In this document: positions 43,151 to 54,600 of the stretch, in pieces | Numbering within the stretch: the first letter of the stretch is position 1 | Layout of the letters: each line of letters begins with the position of its first letter | Assembly: GCA_021781455.1 (NCBI GenBank) | Contig: JAJXWV010000077.1 | Span: 47,292 to 111,291 of the forward strand | Length of the DNA stretch: 64,000 nucleotides | Origin: Acidobacteriota bacterium | GTDB taxonomy: Bacteria > Acidobacteriota > Thermoanaerobaculia > Gp7-AA8 | Reading direction: 5' to 3' | Translations under genes and position numbers: made by a program | The notes under the pieces: model-generated | What the model saw: the letters and a program-made list of their open reading frames with translations, nothing else | Told to the model about the DNA's origin: nothing | Databases searched by the model: none

Positions 43151-43300
43151 ATGCTCTTGATTCTAGGCATCATTCTTCTGATTCTGTGGCTGGCGGGCGT
43201 GATCGCCTTCCACGTCACGGCGTGGTTCATCCACATCGTGCTCGTCATCGCGGTCATCGTGTTCATCCTGCACTTCATCCGGGGCCGCTCGGCACCCTGA
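43151..43300 (+). CDS. Small hydrophobic membrane protein (lmo0937-like)
   Basis: A 49-residue protein with two membrane helices: LLILGIILLILWLAGVIAF and FIHIVLVIAVIVFILHFI. It matches the small lmo0937/DUF5670-type family as I remember it. Function unknown; some members respond to stress. ATG 43151 is preceded by GCGGAGGC, while the longer frame from 43076 starts inside the tRNA. A strong terminator follows. Confidence 0.75.
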   Translation: MLLILGIILLILWLAGVIAFHVTAWFIHIVLVIAVIVFILHFIRGRSAP

Positions 43301-43315
43301 TTTTCCATGCCACAG

Positions 43316-43350
43316 GCCGCCCGCCGCCCCCAGCGGCGGGCGGCTTGTTT
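43316..43350 (+). terminator. Rho-independent terminator
   Basis: A perfect 12-bp stem GCCGCCCGCCGC/GCGGCGGGCGGC with a 5-base loop, then TTGTTT. It ends the small membrane protein transcript 15 bases after the stop. Confidence 0.9.
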
Positions 43351-43419
43351 CGCCCGAAAAAGCTTGTCTGGTATCCTGCCTTTGTTCGTGCTAGATTTTC
43401 TTCCACCTATCTAGCTCTC

Positions 43420-44766
43420 ATGAACAGCCACTACGACGAAGACGCTTTGCTCGAGTACGTCGAAGGCCATTCGACGATCGGCTCGGAGATCGAGCTGCAC
43501 GCGTTGTCGTGTGCTCAATGTGCGGCGGAGATCGAGCACCAGCGCCGCATCATCGGAGCCCTCCGCGAGGAGGAGTCGTGGCAGAAGCCGCACGACCCGG
43601 CCGAGATCCTGGCCGAGCGGCTGGCCGCCATGGCCTCCTTCAAAGAGCGGCTCGATACGGAAGATGCCGAAGCGGCCACGCGGCTGAAGCAGCTCCTCGG
43701 CGGTCCCTCGGCGTGGTGGCGGAACGCCATGCGCAAGGAGCCGGCGGTGCGAACGGCGGGGATGGTGCGCCAGCTCCTGGCCCGGATGCGCGAGCTCCTC
43801 GAGCGCGTCCCTGCCGACGCCCTCATCCTGACCACCCTGGCCACCGAGATCGCCGAAGGTCTGGGGGTGGCGCAGTACCCGTCCGATTTCGTGGTGGGCC
43901 TGCGCGGACAGGCGCTGCGCGACCACGCCTTCGTGCTCTCGTTCATCGGCCGCTACCCTGATGCACGCACCGCGGCAGACCGCGCCGAGCGTCTCTTCAA
44001 ACAGACTCCCGTCCCCGATTACGAGCTGGCACGCCTCGACCTCGTGCGCGCCAACATCCTCCGCGGCATCGAGCGCTATGAAGAGTCGATTACGCTGGCG
44101 AGCCGCGCCGCCGAAACGTTCCTTACCTTCGGTGATCGGCAGTCCCATGCGAACGCGCGGATGTACGAGGGTGCCACGCTGTTCCAGCAGCGCGCTTATT
44201 CGCGAGCGCTCACGGTCTGGCGGTCAATCGAGAACGATCGTTTCCTCACGGACACCGCGCGAGTCCTGCTTGTCCACAACCTCGGCATCTGTTGTCGCGA
44301 GACCGGGCAGCTGGAGAAAGCCGTCCAATATCTGTCCGCGGCCGCTGCAGAGCTCGAGATCATGGGACTGCAGACGCATCTCGTGAGAACTCGGTGGGCA
44401 TTAGGTACGACGCTCACGAGCGCGGGCAGGTACGAGCAGGCGCTGCCACTTCTTCGCGACGCATGGCGGAACTTTGAGGAACTCGAGATGGAAGCCGACG
44501 GTGCACTGGCGGCCCTGGAGCTCGCAGAGGCGCTTCTCGTGCTGAACCGTCCGGACGAAGTGCCCGCGATCTGCCGCGCTCTGCTCGACCGGTTTACGCG
44601 GCTGGGCATGAGCGAGCGCGCCATCGTGGCGCTCGCCTTCCTCCGCGAGAGCGTCGCCAGCGGCCACGCCACGCCGGTTCACGTCCGCCATGTACACGAC
44701 TTCCTGCGCGACCTCCCGGCCGAAGGCGAGCGCCTCAACGCGCCCCCACCCCTTGGCCTGGACTGA
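43420..44766 (+). CDS. Zinc-finger (anti-sigma type) protein with TPR repeats
   Basis: A 448-residue protein. The N-terminus DEDALLEYVEGHSTIGSEIELHALSCAQCAAEIEHQRRI carries the HxxxCxxC zinc motif of anti-sigma factors. Residues about 170-430 are helical TPR-like repeats (ARTAADRAERLFKQTPVPDYELARLDLVRANILRGIERYEESITLASRAAETF). No transmembrane helix is evident, so it may bind its sigma factor in the cytosol and sense a ligand via the TPRs. No sigma factor gene is adjacent. ATG 43420 was chosen as the first start after the terminator; the frame is open further upstream into the tRNA. Followed by two small secreted peptide genes. Confidence 0.75.
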   Translation: MNSHYDEDALLEYVEGHSTIGSEIELHALSCAQCAAEIEHQRRIIGALREEESWQKPHDPAEILAERLAAMASFKERLDTEDAEAATRLKQLLGGPSAWWRNAMRKEPAVRTAGMVRQLLARMRELLERVPADALILTTLATEIAEGLGVAQYPSDFVVGLRGQALRDHAFVLSFIGRYPDARTAADRAERLFKQTPVPDYELARLDLVRANILRGIERYEESITLASRAAETFLTFGDRQSHANARMYEGATLFQQRAYSRALTVWRSIENDRFLTDTARVLLVHNLGICCRETGQLEKAVQYLSAAAAELEIMGLQTHLVRTRWALGTTLTSAGRYEQALPLLRDAWRNFEELEMEADGALAALELAEALLVLNRPDEVPAICRALLDRFTRLGMSERAIVALAFLRESVASGHATPVHVRHVHDFLRDLPAEGERLNAPPPLGLD

Positions 44767-44850
44767 ACGCGCCGACGCCACCCGCCAAGTTTTCGCAGCG
44801 GCAGCCGCTGCGCAATCGAAGACAACAACGCGCAACAAGGAGGAACAACC

Positions 44851-45066
44851 ATGCGCACGAGGTCTCTCTCTCTCGCCATCACCCTGACGGCCATTCTGGC
44901 CACCAGCGTACTGGCGGCCCAGCGCCCACAGCAGCCCAGGACCCAGGACCCGCAGCAGGGTGACGTCACCGTCGTCGAGCGCGTCATCCGCGCAGTCAAG
45001 AAGATCGTCCGTACGTTCGATCAGCCGGCTGTTCCGATCCCCGGCAACGCATCGACGACCACCTAA
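44851..45066 (+). CDS. Small secreted peptide, tandem copy 1
   Basis: A 71-residue protein with a signal peptide RTRSLSLAITLTAILATSVLAA and a mature part of about 48 residues: QRPQQPRTQDPQQGDVTVV, then ERVIRAVKKIVRTFDQPAVP. The family is not recognised. Strong AAGGAGG 8 bases before ATG. The signal-peptide coding region has a (TC)6 run at 44863-44874. The second copy downstream has the same length and the same core. An amphipathic VIRAVKKIV helix followed by a Pro-rich tail suggests a short exported structural or signalling peptide; this is inference. Confidence 0.7.
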   Translation: MRTRSLSLAITLTAILATSVLAAQRPQQPRTQDPQQGDVTVVERVIRAVKKIVRTFDQPAVPIPGNASTTT

Positions 45067-45097
45067 CAGTCCGCCGAATGGAAATCAGGAGAACAAG

Positions 45098-45313
45098 ATG
45101 AAAAAGAAATCTCTCTCTCTCGCCTTCATGTTGTCCGTCGTCCTCAGCACGGCGGTTTTCGCCGCTCCCCGCACGAAGCAGCCGCGCACGCAGGACCCGC
45201 AACAGGGCGACGTCACTGTCGTCGAGCGGGTCATCCGGGCGGTCAAGAAGATCGTCCACACGTTCGATCAGCCCGCCGTCCCGATCCCGGGAACGACGAC
45301 GACCAACGGTTAG
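45098..45313 (+). CDS. Small secreted peptide, tandem copy 2
   Basis: A 71-residue paralogue: signal peptide KKKSLSLAFMLSVVLSTAVFAA, mature core PRTQDPQQGDVTVVERVI and RAVKKIVHTFDQPAVPIPG identical to copy 1 except for one Arg-to-His change. The 3' ends differ (TTTTNG versus NASTTT). It also has a (TC)6 run at 45110-45121. AGGAG lies before ATG 45098. The 31-base gap between the copies and the near-identical core indicate a recent tandem duplication under selection on the core. Confidence 0.7.
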   Translation: MKKKSLSLAFMLSVVLSTAVFAAPRTKQPRTQDPQQGDVTVVERVIRAVKKIVHTFDQPAVPIPGTTTTNG

Positions 45314-45428
45314 CGCAGTCTTGCGCCTCGCGCCGCATGCCCGGCCGGCCCACGGGCCGGTCGGGCTCCGCTTGTCATCCGCTTGTCATCCCGAGGGTGA
45401 GCAACGGATCTGGGCGAGCGGGTGGCAT

Positions 45429-45535
45429 GACGATCTTTCGTATCGCCGCTCTGGAATGCGGCCTTCTTCGCCGTGAAATGGCAGAGGAGATCGAGACGGC
45501 CGTCGCTGTTGACATCCTCTCCGTTCGGATTGCAC
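45429..45535 (-). pseudogene. Remnant of an FG-GAP/calcium-loop-type secreted protein gene
   Basis: On the minus strand one frame reads CNPNGEDVNSDGRLDLLCHF and continues TAKKAAFQSGDT, a pattern common in secreted bacterial proteins with DVNGDGxxDL calcium loops. There is no start, upstream reading is broken by stops and frameshifts (45540-45620 shows DLVVCDD in another register), and after GDT the frame runs into a repeat (45360-45430, TCATCCCGAGGGTGAGCAAC). A CCGGCCGGCCC/GGGCCGG hairpin lies at 45340-45362. The rest of the 333-base gap has no gene. Confidence 0.35.
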
Positions 45536-45646
45536 CTCGAGAGACTGGCTTCGCTGCCGTGCCTCCCTCAAGTTCCCGGCATCGGGCGGCGCTTTGACAA
45601 CCAGTCGTCGCACACGACCAGATCGATCGTGCTGTGCAAAACCATG

Positions 45647-48600
45647 TCACCACTCCTGGCCGTGTTGTATGGCCATCGGAGCGAGCCGCTGCTCCTGCGA
45701 CCAGACCTGCACTTCGCCTAACGAGACGCTGGACGTCCCGGAAGCCTGGATGCGAATGTAGCGGCCCGCGCGGTTCACGGCAAAATGATATGCGTTGAGC
45801 GCTGTGGCACCGGCCCAGAGCGTCGTCACGCCGCTCTGCGCGATCGTGGCCGCGACGTCGTTAGACGTAAGGGCATCATCCGAGACGAACACATAGAAGC
45901 TCGAGGTCTGACAACAGCCGATCCGGTTCCAGAGGTCGATGAACGAGATCGGCTGGACCGAGCCGAGGTCCACCTGCCACCAGGAGCCGGCGGCTGAGCC
46001 GGTGTCGTTGAACGACGCTCCCCTGTCGCCGCCATCGATGTTCCCGTCGACGGCGCGTTCGGCCGACGCGGTGCCGTTGGTCGCGGACTGCGACGCCGAT
46101 GCGCCGCCTGCGAGATTCTCGGCCTGCGCAGTGGACGGTGCGAAAGCCTGCAGCTCGTCGATCCTCAGGAATTCGGTTTTCGACAACTGCACGCGTAAGA
46201 AACGCGCCGGCCGGTTGATGCGCAGCAGCGTTGCGTTGTTGACATAATTCTCGCGGTAGAAGCTGGAGACTCCGGGCTGCGCGCGGGTAGCGGCGAGATC
46301 AGTCGACAGGAAGGGCTCCTCGGAGGTGAGCAGCCAGAATTGTCCAAGCGCGGTGCCGCGCGCCCAGACGACGACATGCTCGACCGGTTGCACGGCGCCG
46401 AGGTCGAGGGCGAGCCAGGGGTCCTTCTCCGATGCCGTCTGCGCGGTACAGAGGTTTCCGCAGTCGGTCGTGGCGCCGTCGACGACAAGCGACGCCGGGG
46501 TCTGCGCACTATACGTCGATGACATCATGACGTTCTTGCCCGCGGCGAGATTGACCCGATTCAGCAGACCGGTACGATCGAACCAGCCTTCGCCGTCAAA
46601 AAGGTAGAACGACATCGAGGCGATGCGGTGCCCCTCCATCCCGATTGCGACCGCGGGGATCTCGAGACGCACCCAGGCACCCGGCTCCGGCAGTGGACCG
46701 ATGCGCATTTGGTTGACCTGTCCGTCGACTCCGTAGAGGATTGCCGGCTCGCCCCAGTACCCACGGTGCGTTGCGCTGCCGGTCTCGTCGCCGACCTCGA
46801 TCATGATCTGGCGCACGGGTCTGCAGGGGTTGAGCAGAACGTCCGTGACGATGACATCGCCGCTCCGGACCGGGAGCTTCTGGGCGATGTAGTCGAAGGA
46901 CTGGTAATGCTTTCCCGCCTGATCGGGAAGATGGCGGGAGCGCGCACCACCGGCAGCCTGGGTTGTGTCCCACGACCAGCTTCCGAAGCTGGTCGCACCG
47001 GCCGGGAGGTCGTCCTCGATCCACACGCGGTCGCCCGCAATGGTCGCGGGCGGCGGCGCCGTGCCCATCGAGCACGAAGCCTTGCCGATGTGGTCGATCC
47101 ACACCTGGCCTCCTTCGACGCTGATCGAGAGGGCGCGCAGCGACTTGCCGGCCGCGCCGATCGTCGAGGCCGGAATCTCCAGGCGCGTCCAGACTCCGCC
47201 CTGCAGCATGCTGGAGATCCGCCTGCGTGCGCTGGCGTTGTCGATGAGGTCGTCGCCCCACGAAGCGCGGATCTCGGTGCTGCCGTCGGACCAGGCGAAC
47301 AGAATCTGCCGCGGCGGATTGCAGGGATCGACGAGCGCGTAGGCGACGAGTATGTCGCTCGAGCCGATGCTGAACGCCGGCGCGCCGGTGAAGGACCACG
47401 TCCGTGTGCCGGCTGCTGGGGCGAACTGGAGCGACTGCGTTCCGCTGGCTGCGTACGTCGACGCGAATGCGGCTCCGGATGCGCCGGCCGTTGCGCCGGA
47501 GGGCATCGCGTCCTCCACCCAGACCGTGTCGCCCTCCGGAATGGCCGCTGCCGCCGGCAAGGCGAGAGTCTCGCAGGCGGTCACGGTCAGAATGGACGAC
47601 TGCGCGTTGCCGTACATCGCCGAGATCGTGACCGGCGTCGTCAGCGCGAGTTGCGCAGTCGAGATCGAGAACGTGGCCGCAGTCGCGCCGGCAGGCACGA
47701 TGACCGTCGACGGGACGGACGCCCACATCGCATTCGAGGTCGCCAGCGCGATCACTGCTCCGCCCGCCGGCGCCACTGCGGCGAGCGTGACGGTTCCGTT
47801 CGCGGCCGTACCGCCGGCGACGCTCGACGGAGAGAGGGAGAGCGACGCAATCCCGCCGCTCGACGGCACGACCTGCAGCAATGCCGACTTCGACGACGTC
47901 ATGACGGTGGCCGTGATCGTCGCCGCCGCCGGCTCCGCGACGCTCGTCGTGCCGACCGTCACTTCAGCCGACAGGGCACCCGGCGCGATGACGATGGACG
48001 ACGGCACGGTCGCCGCGGGATCGGAGCTCGTCAGCGCGACGGGGCACCCGCCGGTGCGCGCCGGCTGCTCGAGGCGAACCGCGACCATTGACGAAGAGCC
48101 TCCCGTGACGGTGGAGGGAAGCACGGCCATCGAGGCGAGGGCGTTGACGTTCGCAATCGCACCGCTCGCGGTGATGACCTCGGACGTGAACGGCGAGGGA
48201 TGCGAGTCGGTCGCGAAGACGGTGAATCCGTCGCCCGGCAGCCCGTCGACCTGGATGCTGAACGAGCCGTCCGCTGCGGCGTTCGTGCTGTAGGCGACCA
48301 GAGTCCGGATGTTCGTGACCGTGATCTTGAGCGGCGTGTCGACATCGCTGACGGCTCCGGCAGGAGCGACCACGAAATCCCCCGCCGTCGTGCTCCGGAC
48401 CGCTATCTCCGTTTTCAGCGCCGCCGCGAACAACGGCGGTGCTTCGTTGTACGTGAGCGTGGAGGCGCTGTCCTTCTCCACGGCGAGCGCCTCGACGACG
48501 TCGAGCGATGACAGAACGGCGTTCCGAAGCTTGACCGAGTCGAAGCGGATGAAGCCTCGATATGCCTGGCCAGCGACCGCGGTCAGCGGATTGCCGGCCA

Positions 48601-51600
48601 CGTCGAGCGTGATCGTCTTCGCGTCGTTGGCCCTGATCAGCCAGGTCTTCGAGCGATCGCCGGCGAAGAAGAGGCGATGGCCGGCGAGCATGTTCGGCGA
48701 CGGGAATGACGCGGCGCTGTCGGTGATCCGGTCCGGCACACCGCCGGTCGAGGAGTTGACCGACGTGATCGTTCCCATGCCGGCCGCCGGGAGAATCGTC
48801 GCCCGCGGGACCGGAGTAGTGACGTTATCGATGATGAGGTCGCCATTCGCCTGTGAGGCGCCTTTGAGATAGATCGTCCCCACCGCTCCTCGCTGCTTGA
48901 CCGTTCCCGCTGTACCGCCGGCGGCCGTGACGTTGGCCCGCGGCAGCGACATCGCCTCGTAGTCAATGACGATGCGCCCTCCCCCGCCCGCTCCGCCGTT
49001 CTCCGGACCTCCGTCGGCCCTGATCGTGCCGGTGCCGTTGAGCGCCGCAACGTCGATGTGGATGCCGCCGCCCGCCCCTCCGGCGGTTCCCGTCACCTTG
49101 TCGGTGCGTCCCGAGGCGTCGATGCGTCCGTCGAGCGTGAGCGTGCCGGCAACCAGCCGGACGATTCCACCGCCCGGACTGTACGCGTCCGACGACATCG
49201 TCTGGCGGCCCCCGGAGCCGCCCGGCTCGTTGGCGTCGAAGAGCGATCCGAACGGCAACGCGACAACATCCTGCGCGTACATCCACCCTCCGGCGCCGCC
49301 GTGGCTGCCGCCGGCGAGGAAGTAGCTGCCGCCGGTTGTCGTGCCACTCGTCGGATCCTTGTACGTGTAGCCCCAGCCGCTCACCTGACCCGCGAAGCCG
49401 CGGCCACTGACGTCGATGCTGCTGTCGCAGGAGACGTAGATCGCCTGCGCCGCGAGATCGAGGCGCTGGATGGCGGCCGGCGTGGTCGGAGGATGGGTGA
49501 TCATGGCTCCGTCGAGTGCCGCGACGAATGTGAATGAGTGATGGCCGGCGATCGTCAGGACGACGCCGGAGCCGTTCGCAAAGATCGCATGGCCGTCGTA
49601 CTGCGCGTCGGCCGCAGCGATGGTGGTGCTCGCCGAGAACATCGCGCCGTTGTAGAGCGTGAGCGTGCTGACGATGTCGGCGGCGTTCCCGGCCACGCTC
49701 GTGGCGACCGCGCGGATCGGCACGGTCGTGCCATCCGACGCCGACGGAACCGTGCAGGTCGCCTCGTAGTTGTCCGCCACGCCGGAAACCGCCGTCGCGG
49801 CAATGACGGTCGCCGGATCGCCGACGAAGAACTCGACTTTCGCGACGCCGTTCGCGACGGTGTTGCCCTTCGCGTAGACGCGCAGCTTCGCGCTCCCGCC
49901 GGCAGGTACAATCGCGCCGGGCGTGCCGCACGTCCAGGCCAGAGCGGGCGCGTTCGGGTCGATCAGCGGCCGCACCTCGATCGTCACTGCCTCCGAAATC
50001 TTCTGATTGCCCTCGTAATCGATGGCAGCAAACGTGAGCGTCTTCGAGACGAGATCGGTCCCGTCGACATTCGGCACCGGAACGGTGGTCGTGAAGACGT
50101 CCGGACGTCCGGACGCCGGCGCGAGGTCGTAGCTCTTCCCATCGATCGTCGCCCAGGCCCGCGCCACCGCGACTTCGGCATCGGTCACGGTCGCTTCGAC
50201 GGCGATCGTGTTGCCGGCTCCTTCGTCGAAGATCTGGCCGGCGGCGGGTTTCGAGATTGCGATCGATGGCGGATTCGGATCTTTCAGGATGCTGACGCTT
50301 CCCGTCCTCGTCACGGCGGCGCGGTTCGGGAACCCGTCCGAGACCGCAAGCGTGAGCTGCACGGTTGTGCCTGACGGAGTGGCCGCCGGAATCGCAACGG
50401 CGAACTGCTGCGAAAGCTCGTTCGCCGCCGGTTCGAGCACGGGCGGTGTCGACGTGACAGTGCCGGCGGTAGAGGTGAGCGTCATCGATTTGACCTCGAT
50501 GTCGTCGGTCGCCTTGGCTGCGGCGACGATCGAATGCCCGGCATACATCGAGGCTGCGGGAACGACGTCGAACTGAGCGATCGAGGGCGGCGTATTCGCA
50601 ACGACGGTGAATGCGACCGGCGTCGTCTCGACGGTTCGGCCGGAGCGCGTCACGGCGCGCAGTCTCATCGTGGCGCCGCCGGGGAGCGCCGTATCGGGGA
50701 TGGAGCTCGTCAGCTGCTTCGACGTCAGCGCATTCGGGTGATTGCCGAACGATTCGACCGCGTCCGCCGTCGCCGCGGAGAGAATCATGCGGACGTGGTC
50801 GATGCCGTCGGCCGCCGCGGCGTCGAAGGTCGCGGTCAGGGTCGAGGCCTGGATGAGATTCGGCCCGACAGGCGTGGTCGCGGTGACATTCAACGCCGGC
50901 TGATCCGATGGCCGCAGGAGCAGTGCCGTCGGGTCGACCGTGACTTTCGCCGGATCGGCGACCGTGTACGGAGCGTCGAACCGCGCCAGCGCCCGCGGAC
51001 CGATGGAGATCGAATCGAAAGTGAGGCCGTCGGCGAGCGTCGTACCGCGTGTGGCGTGGCTCGATTGCGGATACCGGGCATCGAACGACGAGACGATCAG
51101 CTCGCCGAACGCTTCGCCCGCACGCCGCAGGAACACGGTTCCCGCGCCTCCGTCGGTAAAGGTCGCTCCTTCCGATGCCCCACCGTTCCGCCCGCCTCGG
51201 GCCTGCAGCAGAAGGGCGAGATCGTCGTGATCGAAGCGGTCGCCGACGATGACCGAGACTCGGCCTCCGCCGCCGCCGCGCGATTCGTTGTCGGCGCCGT
51301 CGTCGTCGCCCCCGCTGGCGCTGATCGATGCCGCGGCACCGGCAATGAGCGCATGGGCGCTGACCAGCAGGCTTCCACCCGACCCCGCAGCTCCGCGATT
51401 GACACCGCTCTGTCCATCCGCGCGAATCGCGCCGGCAATCGCGAACCGCGACAGCTCTGAGGCACCGCTTCCGCCGCGCAAGGCGATGGCCCCACCGCCC
51501 GACCCGCCCGCTGTGCAGCACGCCGCGCTGCCTCCTCCGCCCGATCCGAGGTCGACCGGCTCGGTGATCGACCCGTACGGCGCGTTCGTGGCGTCGGCCG

Positions 51601-54600
51601 GCGATTCGCCGCCGCTCCCGCCGTACGAAGCGCTGGCCGCGGCCCCTCCTGTGGTCGTCCCGCCGGCGGTCTGGCCGCGCGGTGACTCGTTGCGGCCGCC
51701 GCCGTCGTCGCGCGTCGCCCAGCCGCCGAGGTAGCCGCGGGCGGTGAGGTCGATCGAGGAGTCGGCGTCGACGAACAGGCGATCGGCAATGGTCAGATCG
51801 AGTTTCGTCTGCGTCGGATTGCTGACGACCGCGCCGTCGATCAGCATCAGGTTCTTCAGCGCGAGCGGCACGTAGACGAACAGCCGCGCGGCGGGTCCGC
51901 GCAGGAGGAACGACTTGTTCGCGTAGTCCGCAGCGTTCGACGAGGTGATGGCGAGATCGTTCGAGATCACGGACAGATCCGGCGTGAGCGGATCGACGGT
52001 GATGGGAAGCTCGACGAGATGGGCATCGACGCCGTCGCTGATCGTGGCGGTGATGACGAACGGCGCATTGTCCGCCGGCATGGTCAGGGCCACCTTCGAC
52101 TCGAAGACGTCGGTCGTGCCGCTCTTCGGCGCGGTGAGCGTCACCGCGGCGGCCATGGCGCTGCTGCTGAAGACGACCTGCGTGATGTTGCCTCTGGCGC
52201 GGACGCGCAGGGTCGTGAGCCAGCCGCTTTGTCCCGCCGGGAGTGCCGCTCCGTCGACCGGCGTGATCCAGGAGGCGTTCGGAATGGCCGGATCGTCGAC
52301 GCGGTCGTAGATCACGTCGGTCGATGCGTCCGCAGCGTTGTCCCGGTAGTCGAAAACGCGCACGGCGATGTGGACACGTGTGTCTGCGTTCCGCGCCGGC
52401 ACGGTGATGCTCGTGCGGAACGTCCAGATGCCAGAGAGCGCGTCGAATGTCGACCCGGCGGCCCCGGCGAGGATCGTGACGGGAATGCCGCTCCCGATCG
52501 TGATTACGGCGCGTGCGACGCCGGTGTCGGCATCCATGGCACGCAGCTCGACCGTCAGCGTCTGCCCGTTCCGGTAATGCGTTTCCGCCTTCGGCAGCAG
52601 CGAGGCGACCGCGGGCGCATTCGAATCGGCGAGGACTTCGATCGCAGCGGTCACGGTGGCGGCCTTGTTCGCCGAATCGGTGGCCGTCGCCGTGAGCGTC
52701 GCCGTGCCCTCTTTCAAAGCGTTGGGAACGATGAAGGTGAATGTCGCGGACGGCCAGACGTCGGCGACCGTCGTGCGCGTGATCCTCGTCGAGCCGAGGT
52801 CGATCGCATAGGCCGAGCCATCGCGGTGGGTCCCGGTGAGCCTGAGCGCCACCGTGACCGAGAGCCCTTCGTCACTGAACAAAACCCGCGCGGTGACACT
52901 CCTCTGCGGATAAGCGGATGCGACATCGGTCGTGAGCTCGAGGTCCTTCGGCGGGTCGTTAGGCGCGACGTTCCATGTCCGCGCGGCCGGCGAGGCGCTC
53001 GTGTTGCCCGATAGATCGGTGGCGCTCGCCTTCAGCGTGAATAGAGCCGGCGTTCCGCTCGCCGGTGGCGCCACGAACGTGTAGGCGTATGGCGAGACCC
53101 TGGACCGCGTGATGAACGCACCCGCTTCGTCGAGCCAGTCGACGTACGCGGTGTCGGTTGAGGCCACGAGCGTTCCTTCATCCGTGATCGTCGGGGTCAC
53201 GCTGTAGGCGACGCCGGCAATCAGCGGGTAGCCGTCGGGCACAGGTGAGGAGATCGCGACGACCGGCTTCTTGAGATCGAATGAGAAGTAGTCGAACGTG
53301 CGCGCCGCGGCCTGCACGTTCGGCGGCGATTGCGTGTCTCTCGTCCCGGCGATGGTCAGCCGGTAGTACGCAGACTCGGCGATTACGGATCGCGGCGCAA
53401 CGACCAGCGTCGCAGCATCCACAGCATCGCGGTACGAGGTCACCTCGACGACCGCGATGGGCAATCCCTTGTACGACGCGAGCCGTTCGAGGGTCAGCAC
53501 GCCGCCATTGCCCGTTGCGAACGACGTGGCATCGACGGCCTTGTTGAACTTCACGCGGAAGGTCGTCTGCTGCGGCAGCGGCAGCTCGACTGGCGGCGCA
53601 ATCGAGGTGATCACCGGCTCGGTGTAGTTGGTGGTCGTGAACGTCGAGCCGACCGTGGAAGGCATGGCGTTGGCGCTGCCGTCCTGAATGCCGGCAGCGA
53701 CGACGACGCGGTAGATGACGTTGCTCTTCAGCCGGTATTTCTGTCCTGCAGCGATTTGCGCTGCGGTCGGATCGGGGGCGGTGATCCGCACGAGCAGCGC
53801 TCCATCGGCGGCCCCTTCAGCCGAGATCGCTGTCGAAGGGACTGGCTGGCCGTCGTCGGTGGAGATGAGCTGAAAGTAATTCGCGTTCAGGAACGCCGCC
53901 GCGACCGATTCGCTCAGCGTCACGGCCACGGTGCTGTTCGGGGCAACGTTGTTGGCGTTGTTCGGCGGATCGATCGACACGACGCGCGGCGGCGTGGCGT
54001 CGAGGCGTACGCGGCCGAGGTCGAGGACGCCGCTGCTGCCGTCGGGAATCGATCGGCTGATCGACGCGCCGGTCGTCGTGTCATCCGGCGCGAGGCACTT
54101 CAACGTCACGAAGGTGTCGCCGATCGGAATGGCGTCGAAGCGCCACGAGCCGTTTGCGTCGGTCCGCGTCTCGAGCTGCAGAACGGAGGTGAGCAGCCGG
54201 CTGGTCGCTCTCAGAATGACGCGCGTCCCGGCCGATGGGCCGCCACCCTCCGCGTCGACCCCGCCGGTGATCGACGCGTTGGCGCCGAGGTTGAGCGTGA
54301 ACACGAGCGGAACGGCGTGGCTCCCCAGCGTCCCACTCGCCGACGCGGCTACGCTTCCCTTCGCCGCGCGAACGGAGATCGTGCCGAGAGCGAACCCGTC
54401 GAACGACACCAATCCGGCGGCACCTGTGTTCAGCGTGGCCGAGCGGTTGCTGCCGACGATGGTCACCGTTGCGTCCGCGACCGGCGCGTTTGAGGCATCG
54501 CGAACCGCGACCTGCACCGTGCCGAACGTCGGAAACACGAGGTTGACCGCAGCCTCGAGACTGTTCGCCGGGAAGGCTCCTCCGGCCGCAGCAACACGTC

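Noticed and set aside
45647..45649. TGA at the end of the giant gene as a possible selenocysteine codon
   Set aside because: The reading frame after it does not continue as protein-like sequence, and the second discoidin domain is complete before it.
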